DNA of 64,000 bases from Flavobacterium sp. WC2421 (lineage in GTDB: Bacteria > Bacteroidota > Bacteroidia > Flavobacteriales > Flavobacteriaceae): assembly GCF_040822115.1 (NCBI RefSeq), contig NZ_CP162004.1, positions 62,001 to 126,000 of the forward strand. The letters are read 5' to 3'. The number at the start of each line of letters is the position of its first letter. Position 1 is the first letter of the stretch. The notes beneath the pieces are model-generated. The model did no database searches and was not told the origin of the DNA. It was given only the letters and a program-made list of their open reading frames with translations. Positions 35,044-43,610 of the stretch are shown here, one piece after another. The position numbers and the translations under genes are program-made.

Positions 35044-35220
35044 ATGATTAACCCAAATAAGAATACTGAATTAATTGAAGGGGAAGATTTTTATTATACC
35101 ACAGAAGGTTATAAATGCTTCACTGAAAAACACCACTTAAAAAGAGGCTATTGCTGTAAGAGTGGTTGTCGTCATTGTCCCTACGGATTTGATAAAAAAA
35201 CGGGAACTATTAAAAAGTAA
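35044..35220 (+). CDS. DUF5522 domain protein (58 residues)
   Basis: A short gene with ATG at 35044 and TAA at 35218-35220. The product has DFYYTTEGYKCFTEKHHLKR followed by GYCCKSGCRHCPYGF, the cysteine-rich signature of DUF5522. The five cysteines (C-x11 or more, CC-x3-C-x2-C) suggest a metal or Fe-S site; this is inference. The family is widespread in Bacteroidetes and of unknown function. A TAAATTTG box lies at 34940-34947. It is followed 224 bases later by hutU, without visible linkage. Confidence 0.82.
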   Translation: MINPNKNTELIEGEDFYYTTEGYKCFTEKHHLKRGYCCKSGCRHCPYGFDKKTGTIKK

Positions 35221-35444
35221 GCAGTGTTCAATGCTCAATCACAAATTCAACTCAACAAAATAAATGGATATTTGCTTTCAAAAATTTAGGATTACCATCT
35301 ACAAATCCTATCACAGGTCGGATATTCGTTATCCATAGTCACTTTTTTTAAATAGAAAATGTGCTAATTTAAAATTAGAGTATTCTAATTTTAGCAATTA
35401 TCACTTTTTCAATCTTTAAATTTTTCAATCTTTAAATTAAAAAA

Positions 35445-37427
35445 ATGACTTTTCAAGAACAAATCCAACAAGGAATACCTACGCTATTGCCACAACCAAA
35501 AACGTATGAGACAAATATAAATCATGCTCCAAAGCGAAAAGAAATACTGTCAGCCGAAGAAAAAAAATTAGCGCTTCGCAATGCTCTACGCTATTTTGAT
35601 GCCAAACATCATGCGGAACTAATCACGGAATTCAAAGCCGAATTAGAAACTTACGGACGCATATACATGTACCGTTTGCGCCCTGATTATGAAATGCGTG
35701 CGCGTCCTATCAATGAATATCCTGGACAATGCGAACAAGCAAAAGCTATAATGTTAATGATTCAGAACAATCTGGATTATGCCGTAGCGCAGCATCCCCA
35801 TGAATTAATTACTTATGGTGGTAACGGAGCCGTTTTTCAAAACTGGGCACAGTACCTTTTGACCATGAAATACCTGTCGGAAATGACAGAAGACCAGACT
35901 TTAACCATGTATTCTGGTCATCCTATGGGTTTATTCCCTTCACATGCAGCAGCTCCAAGAGTGGTGGTGACAAATGGTATGGTAATCCCTAATTATTCTC
36001 AACCGGATGATTGGGAAAAGATGAATGCTTTAGGTGTATCGCAATACGGCCAAATGACCGCTGGAAGTTATATGTACATCGGTCCGCAAGGAATTGTACA
36101 TGGAACGACGATTACAGTTTTGAATGGTTTTAGAAAAATAAAAAAAACGCCAGAAGGAGGATTATTTGTAACCTCTGGATTAGGCGGAATGAGTGGCGCT
36201 CAACCCAAGGCAGGAAATATTGCGGGTTGCATCACCGTATGTGCCGAGGTCAACCCAAAAATCACGCACATCCGTCACAGTCAAGCTTGGATTAACGAAG
36301 TCATCGAAGATTTGGATGAATTGGTAAGCAGAGTCGCTTTGGCGAAAGCCAATAAAGAAGTAGTCTCTATTGCCTACCTAGGAAATGTGGTGGATGTATG
36401 GGAAAAATTTGACCAAGAAAACATCCATATTGATTTAGGAAGTGATCAAACATCATTGCACAATCCTTGGGCAGGTGGTTATTATCCTATTGGAATCACG
36501 TTTGAAGAAGCGAATGATATGATGGCTAATAATCCTGATTTATTCAAGGAAAAAGTACAAGAAACGTTACGTCGACATACGACTGCTATTAATAAACATA
36601 CCGCCAAAGGAACTTATTTCTTTGATTATGGAAATGCTTTTTTACTAGAAGCGTCCCGCTCAGGTGCGGATATTATGGCTGAGAATCACATTGATTTTAG
36701 GTATCCTAGTTATGTACAAGACATCATGGGACCTATGTGTTTTGATTATGGTTTTGGACCTTTCCGTTGGGTTTGTGCTTCAGGAAAACCAGAAGATTTA
36801 CAAAAAACAGATGATATTGCTTGCGCTGTGCTGGAAGAAATGGCAAAAACGGCTCCTATTGAAATTCAGCAACAAATGCAAGATAATATCAAATGGATCA
36901 AAGGGGCTCAAGCCAATAAACTCGTGGTGGGTTCACAAGCTAGAATTCTTTATGCCGATGCCGAAGGTCGTGTGAAAATCGCCGAAGCTTTTAATCAGGC
37001 TATAGCCAAAGGTTCAATAGGAACTGTAGTGCTAGGAAGAGATCATCATGATGTTTCGGGAACAGATTCACCGTATAGAGAAACCTCCAATATTTATGAC
37101 GGATCTCGTTTTACTGCTGATATGGCTATCCAAAACGTAATTGGAGACAGTTTTCGTGGTGCAACTTGGGTATCTATTCACAATGGTGGTGGCGTAGGCT
37201 GGGGAGAGGTAATTAACGGTGGTTTTGGTATGGTTCTTGATGGTTCTAAAGAAGCTTCAAGACGCTTAGCCTCAATGCTTTTCTGGGATGTCAATAACGG
37301 AATATCAAGAAGAAGTTGGGCGCGTAATGAAGGGGCTATTTTTGCAATAAAAAGGGCTATGGAAACGCAACCTTTATTAAAAGTGACCATCCCTAATATA
37401 GTTGACGATAGTTTATTGGATTTTTAA
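35445..37427 (+). CDS. hutU: Urocanate hydratase
   Basis: A 660-residue cytosolic enzyme that hydrates urocanate to imidazolonepropionate with bound NAD, the second step of histidine breakdown. Family stretches are clear: ITYGGNGAVFQNWAQYLL, YSGHPMGLFPSH, VTSGLGGMSGAQPKAG, SDQTSLHNPWAGGYYP and the catalytic region MCFDYGFGPFRWVCASG. It is about 100 residues longer than the Pseudomonas enzyme, the long form common in Bacteroidetes. hutH, hutI and hutG are not within the window. No convincing promoter box was found in the 224 bases upstream. Confidence 0.96.
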   Translation: MTFQEQIQQGIPTLLPQPKTYETNINHAPKRKEILSAEEKKLALRNALRYFDAKHHAELITEFKAELETYGRIYMYRLRPDYEMRARPINEYPGQCEQAKAIMLMIQNNLDYAVAQHPHELITYGGNGAVFQNWAQYLLTMKYLSEMTEDQTLTMYSGHPMGLFPSHAAAPRVVVTNGMVIPNYSQPDDWEKMNALGVSQYGQMTAGSYMYIGPQGIVHGTTITVLNGFRKIKKTPEGGLFVTSGLGGMSGAQPKAGNIAGCITVCAEVNPKITHIRHSQAWINEVIEDLDELVSRVALAKANKEVVSIAYLGNVVDVWEKFDQENIHIDLGSDQTSLHNPWAGGYYPIGITFEEANDMMANNPDLFKEKVQETLRRHTTAINKHTAKGTYFFDYGNAFLLEASRSGADIMAENHIDFRYPSYVQDIMGPMCFDYGFGPFRWVCASGKPEDLQKTDDIACAVLEEMAKTAPIEIQQQMQDNIKWIKGAQANKLVVGSQARILYADAEGRVKIAEAFNQAIAKGSIGTVVLGRDHHDVSGTDSPYRETSNIYDGSRFTADMAIQNVIGDSFRGATWVSIHNGGGVGWGEVINGGFGMVLDGSKEASRRLASMLFWDVNNGISRRSWARNEGAIFAIKRAMETQPLLKVTIPNIVDDSLLDF

Positions 37428-37476
37428 AAATTTGATCGTAACTTTAGTAAACCCATATTAATCAAATAATCATACC

Positions 37477-38004
37477 ATGAAAGCAATAAAACTTCTTCCC
37501 GTACTTTTTCTTTTCGTTTTGGGCGCTTGTAGCTCTATCAGAGTCAATTCTGATTATGATAAAAATGTAGATTTTAGTCAATTTAAAACTTATGCTTTTC
37601 AAAAAAGCGGAATTGATAGAGTACAGGTTTCTGAACTGGATAAAAAAAGAATACTTCGTGCCATTGATGCGGAACTCAGCAAAAAAGGAATGACTAAAAG
37701 TGAAAATCCAGATTTGCTAATCAACATTTTGACTAAAGAAAGAGAAAAACTAGACGTTAACCAGTACAATGCAGGTTGGGGTTATGGCTGGGGTTACGGT
37801 TGGAATCCTTACTTATGGGGAGGACGTACCTATGTTACCTCTTCTACTGAAGGAACATTATACATCGACTTAATTGATGCCAAGAAAAAAGAATTGGTTT
37901 GGGAAGGTGAAGGCGTGGGTTATTTAACTGAAAATAGAGACAAAAAAGAAAGTCAAATCAATGAGTTTGTTGCTAAAATTTTATCACAATTCCCACCAAA
38001 ATAA
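37477..38004 (+). CDS. DUF4136 lipoprotein
   Basis: A 175-residue protein with a lipoprotein signal (LPVLFLFVLGACSS, Cys17). The mature start SIRVNSDYDKNVDFSQFKTY is the typical DUF4136 beginning. A Gly/Tyr/Trp loop (GWGYGWGYGWNPY, about 104-116) follows, then GTLYIDLIDAKKKELVWEG. DUF4136 proteins are envelope lipoproteins of unknown role. A TAACTTTA sequence at 37439-37446 could be a -7 box variant. It ends in a terminator that overlaps the next promoter. Confidence 0.85.
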   Translation: MKAIKLLPVLFLFVLGACSSIRVNSDYDKNVDFSQFKTYAFQKSGIDRVQVSELDKKRILRAIDAELSKKGMTKSENPDLLINILTKEREKLDVNQYNAGWGYGWGYGWNPYLWGGRTYVTSSTEGTLYIDLIDAKKKELVWEGEGVGYLTENRDKKESQINEFVAKILSQFPPK

Positions 38005-38034
38005 CAATAGCTTAAACCGTATATACTAGAAATG

Positions 38035-38058
38035 GCCTACCTTTGTGTAGGCTTTTTT
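38035..38058 (+). terminator. Terminator overlapping a -7 box
   Basis: GCCTAC (38035-38040) pairs with GTAGGC (38047-38052), followed by seven T. The loop side also spells TACCTTTG (38038-38045), an exact TAnnTTTG box 25 bases before the haemoglobin ATG. The same bases may therefore stop one transcript and start the next. Confidence 0.65.
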
Positions 38059-38069
38059 TATACCCAATT

Positions 38070-38477
38070 ATGACCATACAAACAGACATAACTACCCTAG
38101 ACGATATTAAATTACTGGTAGATACCTTTTACGCTAAAGTGCAAAAAGACGATTTCATAGGTCCTATTTTCAATCAAAAAATAGGCAACCGCTGGCCTGA
38201 ACATTTGGAAAAAATGTACCGCTTTTGGCAAACTATTTTACTAGAAGTACACACCTATTCCGGAAGTCCTTTTCCTCCGCACAAACATTTACCAGTAGAC
38301 AAAGTCCATTTTGACCGCTGGATGGAAATTTTCATTGCCACAGTAGACTCCTTATTTACAGGAACTATTGCTGAGGAAGCTAAACTACGCGCCAAAAACA
38401 TGGCTGAGATGTTCAATTATAAGATTAACTATTTCAGAGATGCTGGACAAAAAGGAGATCTTTTAAATTCTAAATAA
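38070..38477 (+). CDS. Group III truncated haemoglobin
   Basis: About 135 residues. It has the 2-over-2 globin layout with DIKLLVDTFYAKVQKDDFIG (helix A-B), the B/CD region PIFNQKIGNRWPEHLEKM and the distal and proximal parts FWQTILL and PHKHLPVDKVHFDRW; His of HLPVDKVHF fits the proximal ligand. Group III globins bind oxygen or nitric oxide; the role is unclear. The frame extends to a TTG at 38043, but that start lies inside the terminator stem, so ATG 38070 is preferred. The esterase gene begins 6 bases after the stop. Confidence 0.88.
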   Translation: MTIQTDITTLDDIKLLVDTFYAKVQKDDFIGPIFNQKIGNRWPEHLEKMYRFWQTILLEVHTYSGSPFPPHKHLPVDKVHFDRWMEIFIATVDSLFTGTIAEEAKLRAKNMAEMFNYKINYFRDAGQKGDLLNSK

Positions 38478-38483
38478 CACTTC

Positions 38484-39614
38484 ATGCGCAAATTATTATT
38501 TTTAGCTTTTTTACAACTTGCTTTTATATCCTGTTCGAGTGTAAAACCTACAGAAACAGCAAACGGCAGCCCAACCTTACACTTCATCAACTCCACTGAA
38601 GTGCCTTTCAATCAAGAATTTAAAAACACCGTTATAGGCGGCTTATCCAGTATTGATTATGATGCCAAAAATGATTTGTATTATTTCATTTCTGACGATA
38701 GATCCATTTATAATGATGCCCGTTTTTATACTGCCAAAATTCATTTGGATTCAGATACCATCAAAAATATTACTTTTGAGAATGTGGTTACTTTAAAAAA
38801 TGAAGCTGGAGCCAAATACAGTAATTGGGAGACAAAACCGTCTCAATCTATCGATCCTGAAGAAATGCGTTACAACCCCAAAACGAAGTCAGTGGTTTGG
38901 AGTAGCGAAGGGGCTCGAGTGATTGCCAAAGATTTTGTGGTCTTGCAAAATCCTTCGTTGCAAACAGCCGACTTAAACGGAAATTTCGTCAACGACTTTA
39001 GTTTACCCACCAACCTCAACATGCAAAAAGAGGAAAAAGGACCACGTAGCAATGGTGTTCTCGAAGGAATAACCTTCAACAAAGACTACAGCAAAGTGTA
39101 CACGAACGTGGAAGAACCGCTGTACGAAGACGACACCGAAGCTACAACTACCAAAGGCGGAATGATTCGTCTGTTTGAATTTGATACAAAATCGAGAAAA
39201 AACACGGCGCAATACGGTTACCTTCTCGATCCGATTGCACATGAACCCAACCCACATACTGGCTTTGCCGTAAACGGAATTTCCTCGATACAGTATTACA
39301 GTAAAAACCAACTCTTGATTGTGGAGCGCTCCTACTCTACTGGAAAACAAGCCTGCACGATAAAAGTGTATTTATGTGATTTTACCAAAGCGACCAATGT
39401 AAAAGATATTGCTTCCTTACAAAATCAAGGCATTCAATTGGCCTCCAAAAAACTGCTCTTGAACATGGACGATTTAGAAATTTTTACGGATAATATCGAA
39501 GGAATTACTTTTGGACCAAAACTAGCCAATGGCAAGCAATCCTTACTTTTTGTATCCGATAATAATTTCTCGGACAAACAGAAAACACAGATATTGCTTT
39601 TTGAAGTGGAGTAA
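38484..39614 (+). CDS. Phytase-like esterase lipoprotein
   Basis: A 376-residue protein with a lipoprotein signal (LLFLAFLQLAFISC, Cys17). The rest is a six-blade-propeller-like domain of the esterase-like activity of phytase family: GGLSSIDYDAKNDLYYFISD, SIDPEEMRYNP, RSNGVLEGITFN, VNGISSIQYYSKNQLLIVER and NIEGITFGP. Hydrolysis of phosphate esters or of other esters is suggested for the family but not settled. It is 6 bases past the haemoglobin gene, so the two are probably one transcript. Confidence 0.85.
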   Translation: MRKLLFLAFLQLAFISCSSVKPTETANGSPTLHFINSTEVPFNQEFKNTVIGGLSSIDYDAKNDLYYFISDDRSIYNDARFYTAKIHLDSDTIKNITFENVVTLKNEAGAKYSNWETKPSQSIDPEEMRYNPKTKSVVWSSEGARVIAKDFVVLQNPSLQTADLNGNFVNDFSLPTNLNMQKEEKGPRSNGVLEGITFNKDYSKVYTNVEEPLYEDDTEATTTKGGMIRLFEFDTKSRKNTAQYGYLLDPIAHEPNPHTGFAVNGISSIQYYSKNQLLIVERSYSTGKQACTIKVYLCDFTKATNVKDIASLQNQGIQLASKKLLLNMDDLEIFTDNIEGITFGPKLANGKQSLLFVSDNNFSDKQKTQILLFEVE

Positions 39615-39672
39615 AAAGAGAACTTTTTTTAATCTATAGGAATCCGTGGCAGCGCTGTAGTGGATTTTTTTT

Positions 39673-39966
39673 TTAATACTTATTCAACCGATTGGGATTT
39701 TGTTTTCCGTTGAAGATATCAATAATCAAGACAAAATCTAATTTGCGCTCATAAATGATTTTGTAAGACCAAATGCTAATATGCCGAAATCTTTCTTTAT
39801 TGATAATTGGCTCTATGGCAAATTCATAACGAGAATCATGAAGAGATTCTGCTAATGCTATTATTTTATCCAAAACCATTTCAGCATTTTGAGGACTGTC
39901 TTCCAAAATATAATAATAGATTTTAGAAAGGGAGTCTTTTGCTTCTTTTGACCAAACTACAGTCAT
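39673..39966 (-). CDS. RelE/ParE-type toxin
   Basis: A 97-residue protein of the ParE/RelE toxin fold: MTVVWSKEAKDSLSKIYYYI (helix pair), SPQNAEMVLDKI, then FRHISIWSYKIIYERKLDFV and IIDIFNGKQNPNRL, the usual C-terminal pattern of ParE toxins, which inhibit gyrase or cut ribosome-bound mRNA. It overlaps the antitoxin gene by 4 bases, the usual type II arrangement with the antitoxin first. Whether it is gyrase-directed or an RNase is not clear from sequence. Confidence 0.85.
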   Translation of the reverse strand: MTVVWSKEAKDSLSKIYYYILEDSPQNAEMVLDKIIALAESLHDSRYEFAIEPIINKERFRHISIWSYKIIYERKLDFVLIIDIFNGKQNPNRLNKY

Positions 39967-40217
39967 TCCTTTTTAGATAAAATAGAAGTACGAACTTGCT
40001 CAGAAGTATAGGTTTCAGCACCATCAGCAACGGATTGACTTATTGATTCAATATGCGCAATGTATTCTGATTTGGTTAAAGATTCTCCATCTAATGTTAG
40101 AGCGACAATAGAATCGCTATTTAAAATAGCATCAATTTTATCCAAAAGTGTTTCATCTTGAACATCAATTAATTTCTTAATCAACTGGTTTTTATGCGCT
40201 TCAATATTCATAACCAT
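39963..40217 (-). CDS. Type II antitoxin partner
   Basis: An 84-residue acidic helical protein in the antitoxin position. DETLLDKIDAIL and SLTKSEYIAHIESI match small antitoxins that accompany ParE/RelE toxins in Bacteroidetes. It should bind and neutralise the toxin and repress the operon. A TATCTTTA box variant lies upstream on the minus strand (about 40230). The ATG at 40217 or the next ATG (40211) may be used. Confidence 0.8.
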   Translation of the reverse strand: MVMNIEAHKNQLIKKLIDVQDETLLDKIDAILNSDSIVALTLDGESLTKSEYIAHIESISQSVADGAETYTSEQVRTSILSKKE

Positions 40218-40415
40218 AATTATTTAATAGAGTAAAGATAGTTTATTTTAGAAGTAAATTAAAATAGTTTTATAATTACAAAACTGTATACCAAATTATA
40301 AGCAATTAAAAAATACTTTTAATTAATAAGATTTTTCAGAAATAAATTATATAACTAAACATTGATTTAATTGGTTTAGAAGACTAACTTTACTTTTTAA
40401 CTTACAACGATTAAA

Positions 40416-41189
40416 ATGAAGCGATTATACATCATCATAATATTTCTGATAATAAATCACAGTTTTGCACAATCTAAAATAAAATTTTCATTAGATGAGG
40501 TTTCTGATATGACTGTAATGTTATACCAACAAATTAATGATTCGACTGGAACTAACGGTACAGGAACTATTATCGAATACAAAAACAAATATTTCTTATT
40601 GACTGCTGCCCATGTTGCTAAAGAATTAAAAAATACTTCAAAAATTATTTTTAGAATAAATAACGATCAGCCAGCGGTAATCGATTTAGTATCTCTAAAT
40701 CAAAAAATGAATTGGCAATTTCATCAAATTGCTGATATTGCAATCATGGAACTAATACCTTACAATTTAGATATAAAAAATAGATTTATCAATTCCTCAT
40801 TTCCTTCAACATTAATCAGTGATGAAAAAACACTATTATGGAAAGAATTTGAACTGACTTTTCTGGGTTATCCAGTAACTGATTTAATATTGGAACACTT
40901 TTCAGCATTATCCTTTAAAAGTAATTATGCTAGTGGATTAATAACCCAAACTTTTTCTTATTATGGAAAAAATAAAAAGTGTTCGGTATTTTACTTAGAC
41001 AAATCTAGTATTCAAGGAGCAAGTGGTTCAGGATTATATCTATCAATAAGTAAAATGGTAGAAATTGGTGCTTTAGATAGAACAATATTAGTAGGAATTG
41101 TTAGTGGAACACATTCTGACAATACAGGAGGTAAATTAGCGATAATAATGCCTTCATTTTACATATGGGATTTGCTGAAATTAAATTAG
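40416..41189 (+). CDS. Trypsin-like serine protease, secreted
   Basis: A 257-residue protein with a signal peptide (LYIIIIFLIINHSFAQ, cut about 19). The catalytic triad is seen in order: LLTAAHVA (His66), ADIAIMEL (Asp107) and IQGASGSGLY (Ser203, GxSGS). The core has the GTGTIIEYKNKYFLLTAAH start typical of S1/HtrA-type peptidases. No PDZ domain follows, so this is a single-domain periplasmic or secreted protease. It lies between a toxin-antitoxin pair and a repeat-rich region, in the only accessory-looking part of the window. Confidence 0.8.
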   Translation: MKRLYIIIIFLIINHSFAQSKIKFSLDEVSDMTVMLYQQINDSTGTNGTGTIIEYKNKYFLLTAAHVAKELKNTSKIIFRINNDQPAVIDLVSLNQKMNWQFHQIADIAIMELIPYNLDIKNRFINSSFPSTLISDEKTLLWKEFELTFLGYPVTDLILEHFSALSFKSNYASGLITQTFSYYGKNKKCSVFYLDKSSIQGASGSGLYLSISKMVEIGALDRTILVGIVSGTHSDNTGGKLAIIMPSFYIWDLLKLN

Positions 41190-41511
41190 AATATTCCACC
41201 GCTACTGCACAAAATGAAATTCACCGAAGTTAATCCTTTCGTGTGGTTCATTATTATTACAACTACAATCCTAAAGAGAATATATTAAATTTAATTGGTT
41301 CATGTGATGACATTCGCCGCAGCGAACAGTTCTATCCTCCCCCCCGCTGCCGCACGAATCCTTTCGTGTGGCTCGTCTTAATAAAAGATAAATTTCATAC
41401 AAATACACATTGGTTCTGGATGTGATTTACTTCGTCTGTTCCCTAACGCTCGAGTCACCTTCGTCGGAATGAAAAAGAATGTAGAATTTGTTTGTAAAAG
41501 AGTTTTAGTGT

Positions 41512-41535
41512 GATTGCGTCGTTCCTCGCAATGAC
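41512..41535. repeat. Intergenic repeat related to GTCATTGCGAGGAACGA
   Basis: The 24 bases at 41512-41535, read on the minus strand, start GTCATTGCGAGGAACGA and end GCAATC. I recognise this as a widespread intergenic word in many bacterial genomes. Single copy in this window. Confidence 0.55.
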
Positions 41536-41651
41536 TTGCTGCACGTTTACTTATTATTGGAATTCTTCATTGATTGGAATGAAAATAAACCTACAAGGTT
41601 CAAAAAAACCTTGCAGGACAGGAATCAATAAACAAACATTTTACCACAACT

Positions 41652-41749
41652 CCCCTAGCCCCGACTGAAATGGAAAGCTTTTTGTACAAGCCGTTTTTTT
41701 AGGTTTTCCTGTTTATAAAAAGCGACCAGAGGAAGCTCTTTTATAAACT
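41652..41749. repeat. Dispersed intergenic palindromic element, copy D, abutting the hydroxylase start
   Basis: It starts CCCTAGCCCCGACTGAAATG and holds AGCGACCAGAGGAAGCTC in the loop of a stem formed by GTTTATAAAA (41711-41720) and TTTTATAAAC (41739-41748). The stem ends one base before the ATG of the aromatic hydroxylase gene at 41750. Confidence 0.6.
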
Positions 41750-43603
41750 ATGGAAAAACAAACGGCTGGACAAAAACTTGCAATGAAAAGCGGGAAATGG
41801 CTTCAAGAATTCGTACTTTTGCATGATAACTACAACGATTTCGAAATGAACTCAATTATAGAAAGTAATCCGTTATTAGACCGATTACCCAAACATTTAA
41901 AGCAATTTATTAAACCTCAGGATTATAGCGATTATACGCCTATCAATCAAGCGGTTTGGCGCTATGTGATGCGTAAAAACGTGGATTATCTTGCTCAAGT
42001 GGCGCATAGCTCGTATCTGGAAGGGTTGAAGAAAACAGGAATTGAGATTGACAATATCCCGAGTATGTACGGTATGAACCGCATTTTGACCGAAATAGGT
42101 TGGGCTGCTGTTGCCGTGGATGGGTTTATTCCGCCCAATGCTTTTATGGAATTTCAAGCGTATAACGTTTTGGTAATTGCCTCGGATATTCGCCAACTGG
42201 AACATATTGAATACACGCCTGCTCCCGATATTATTCATGAAGGTGCCGGTCACGCGCCTATTATTGCCAATCCAGAATATGCGGAATATTTGCGCCGTTT
42301 TGGAGAAATAGGATGCAAAGCGATTTCATCGGACAAGGATTATCAAATGTATGAGGCAATCCGACTTTTATCCATCGTCAAAGAAGCTGAAGGTACGCCA
42401 CAAGCTACGATTGAAGCTGCCGAAAAAGCAGTCGAAGACTTGCAAAACAACATGGGCGAACTGTCTGAAATGGCTCAAATACGCAACCTACACTGGTGGA
42501 CTGTGGAATATGGCTTGATAGGAACGGTAGAAAATCCAAAGATTTACGGTGCAGGATTGTTGTCGTCTATTGGTGAAAGTGCGTACTGCATGACGGATCA
42601 AGTGAAGAAAATCCCTTACGATATCTCAGCAGCCAACCAAAGTTTTGACATTACAAAACTACAACCCCAATTGTATGTTACGCCAACTTTTGCGTATTTG
42701 AATTTGGTTTTGGAAGAATTTGCGAATAAAATGGCATTGCGCACAGGCGGCTTGTCTGGAATTGAGAAATTGATTCACTCGGGCGCTTTGGGAACGATTG
42801 AATTGAGCACGGGATTGCAAATTTCGGGTGTTTTTACCAAAGTAATTGCTGATGAAGGGAAACCGATTTACATACAAACAATTGGAAAAACAGCTTTGGC
42901 TTCCCGCGAAAAAGAATTAGTAGGCCATGGTACTTTGACTCATGCCGAAGGTTTTGGTAGTCCAATAGGAAAACTGGAAGGAATTAACTTAGCGATAGAA
43001 GATATGAGTCCGAAGGACTTGCATGCCTATGACATTATAGAATCCAAAGCCGTTAAACTAGAGTTTGAAGGCGGTATCACTGTGGAAGGCGAAATTGTAA
43101 CGGGTTCTAGAAACCTACAAGGTGAGATTATCTTGATTCGTTTTAAAAACTGTACGGTGACGCATGGTGAAACGATTTTATTCCAACCCGATTGGGGTGT
43201 TTATGATATGGCGGTGGGTAAAAAAGTAGTTTCGGCTTTCTCTGGTCCTGCCGATGTGAATAGTTTTGATTTGATTACCCATTTACCATCTAGCACCACC
43301 ATTAAAGCGACACATACTGCAGAGCGCGATGATTTAGAAATTTTATACCAAACTGTTAGAATTATCAGGGAGACACATGACATCTACGCTTCGCTTAGTC
43401 CTATTTTTCATAAATTAAAAGTAAATCACCCAAAAGATTGGTTACTTTCGGTTGAGATTGTGGAGCTTTTAAAAGACCGCAATGATGCTCCACTATTGGA
43501 TGAAGTATTGGCACATCTCGAACAATTAAAACTTGCCAGACCCGAAGTGGCGCATTTGATTACTGGAGGATTGGACTTGATTTTTGAGAAGGCAAAAGCA
43601 TAA
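41750..43603 (+). CDS. Long-form aromatic amino acid hydroxylase (phenylalanine 4-monooxygenase family)
   Basis: A 617-residue protein. The N-terminal half is the pterin-dependent hydroxylase domain. The iron ligands are in PDIIHEGAGHAP (His163, His168) and SSIGESAYC (Glu276), and GFIPPNAFMEFQAY is the substrate region. It turns phenylalanine into tyrosine with tetrahydrobiopterin and oxygen. The usual bacterial enzyme has 260-300 residues; here about 280 further residues follow (about 340-617). These start with a beta-rich part (GALGTIELSTGLQISGVF) and end in a helical part (VEIVELLKDRNDAPLLDEVL). The role of the extension is unknown. Confidence 0.92.
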   Translation: MEKQTAGQKLAMKSGKWLQEFVLLHDNYNDFEMNSIIESNPLLDRLPKHLKQFIKPQDYSDYTPINQAVWRYVMRKNVDYLAQVAHSSYLEGLKKTGIEIDNIPSMYGMNRILTEIGWAAVAVDGFIPPNAFMEFQAYNVLVIASDIRQLEHIEYTPAPDIIHEGAGHAPIIANPEYAEYLRRFGEIGCKAISSDKDYQMYEAIRLLSIVKEAEGTPQATIEAAEKAVEDLQNNMGELSEMAQIRNLHWWTVEYGLIGTVENPKIYGAGLLSSIGESAYCMTDQVKKIPYDISAANQSFDITKLQPQLYVTPTFAYLNLVLEEFANKMALRTGGLSGIEKLIHSGALGTIELSTGLQISGVFTKVIADEGKPIYIQTIGKTALASREKELVGHGTLTHAEGFGSPIGKLEGINLAIEDMSPKDLHAYDIIESKAVKLEFEGGITVEGEIVTGSRNLQGEIILIRFKNCTVTHGETILFQPDWGVYDMAVGKKVVSAFSGPADVNSFDLITHLPSSTTIKATHTAERDDLEILYQTVRIIRETHDIYASLSPIFHKLKVNHPKDWLLSVEIVELLKDRNDAPLLDEVLAHLEQLKLARPEVAHLITGGLDLIFEKAKA

Positions 43604-43610
43604 AATTTTA

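Larger units (their letters stand above)
41190..41749. other. 560-bp non-coding repeat-rich region
   Basis: No credible gene is present. It holds a mosaic: the word AATCCTTTCGTGTGG twice (41233 and 41356), the common intergenic sequence GATTGCGTCGTTCCTCGC (41512-41535), a hairpin CCTACAAGGTT (41590-41600) / AACCTTGCAGG (41607-41617) and the dispersed palindromic element at 41652-41749. The local base composition is higher in G and C than nearby. It reads as accumulated intergenic repeats. Confidence 0.55.

Noticed and set aside
38043..38069. TTG start for the haemoglobin gene
   Set aside because: It falls in the hairpin of the preceding terminator; ATG 38070 fits the family.
39003..39350. 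115-residue minus-strand ORF inside the phytase-like gene
   Set aside because: It lies wholly within a well-supported gene on the other strand and has no signature.
41243..41425. 60-residue ORF in the repeat-rich gap
   Set aside because: It is composed of repeat words (two AATCCTTTCGTGTGG copies) and has no recognisable protein pattern or promoter.
41897..42253. 118-residue minus-strand ORF in the hydroxylase gene
   Set aside because: Shadow of a clearly conserved coding region; no promoter box at its start.
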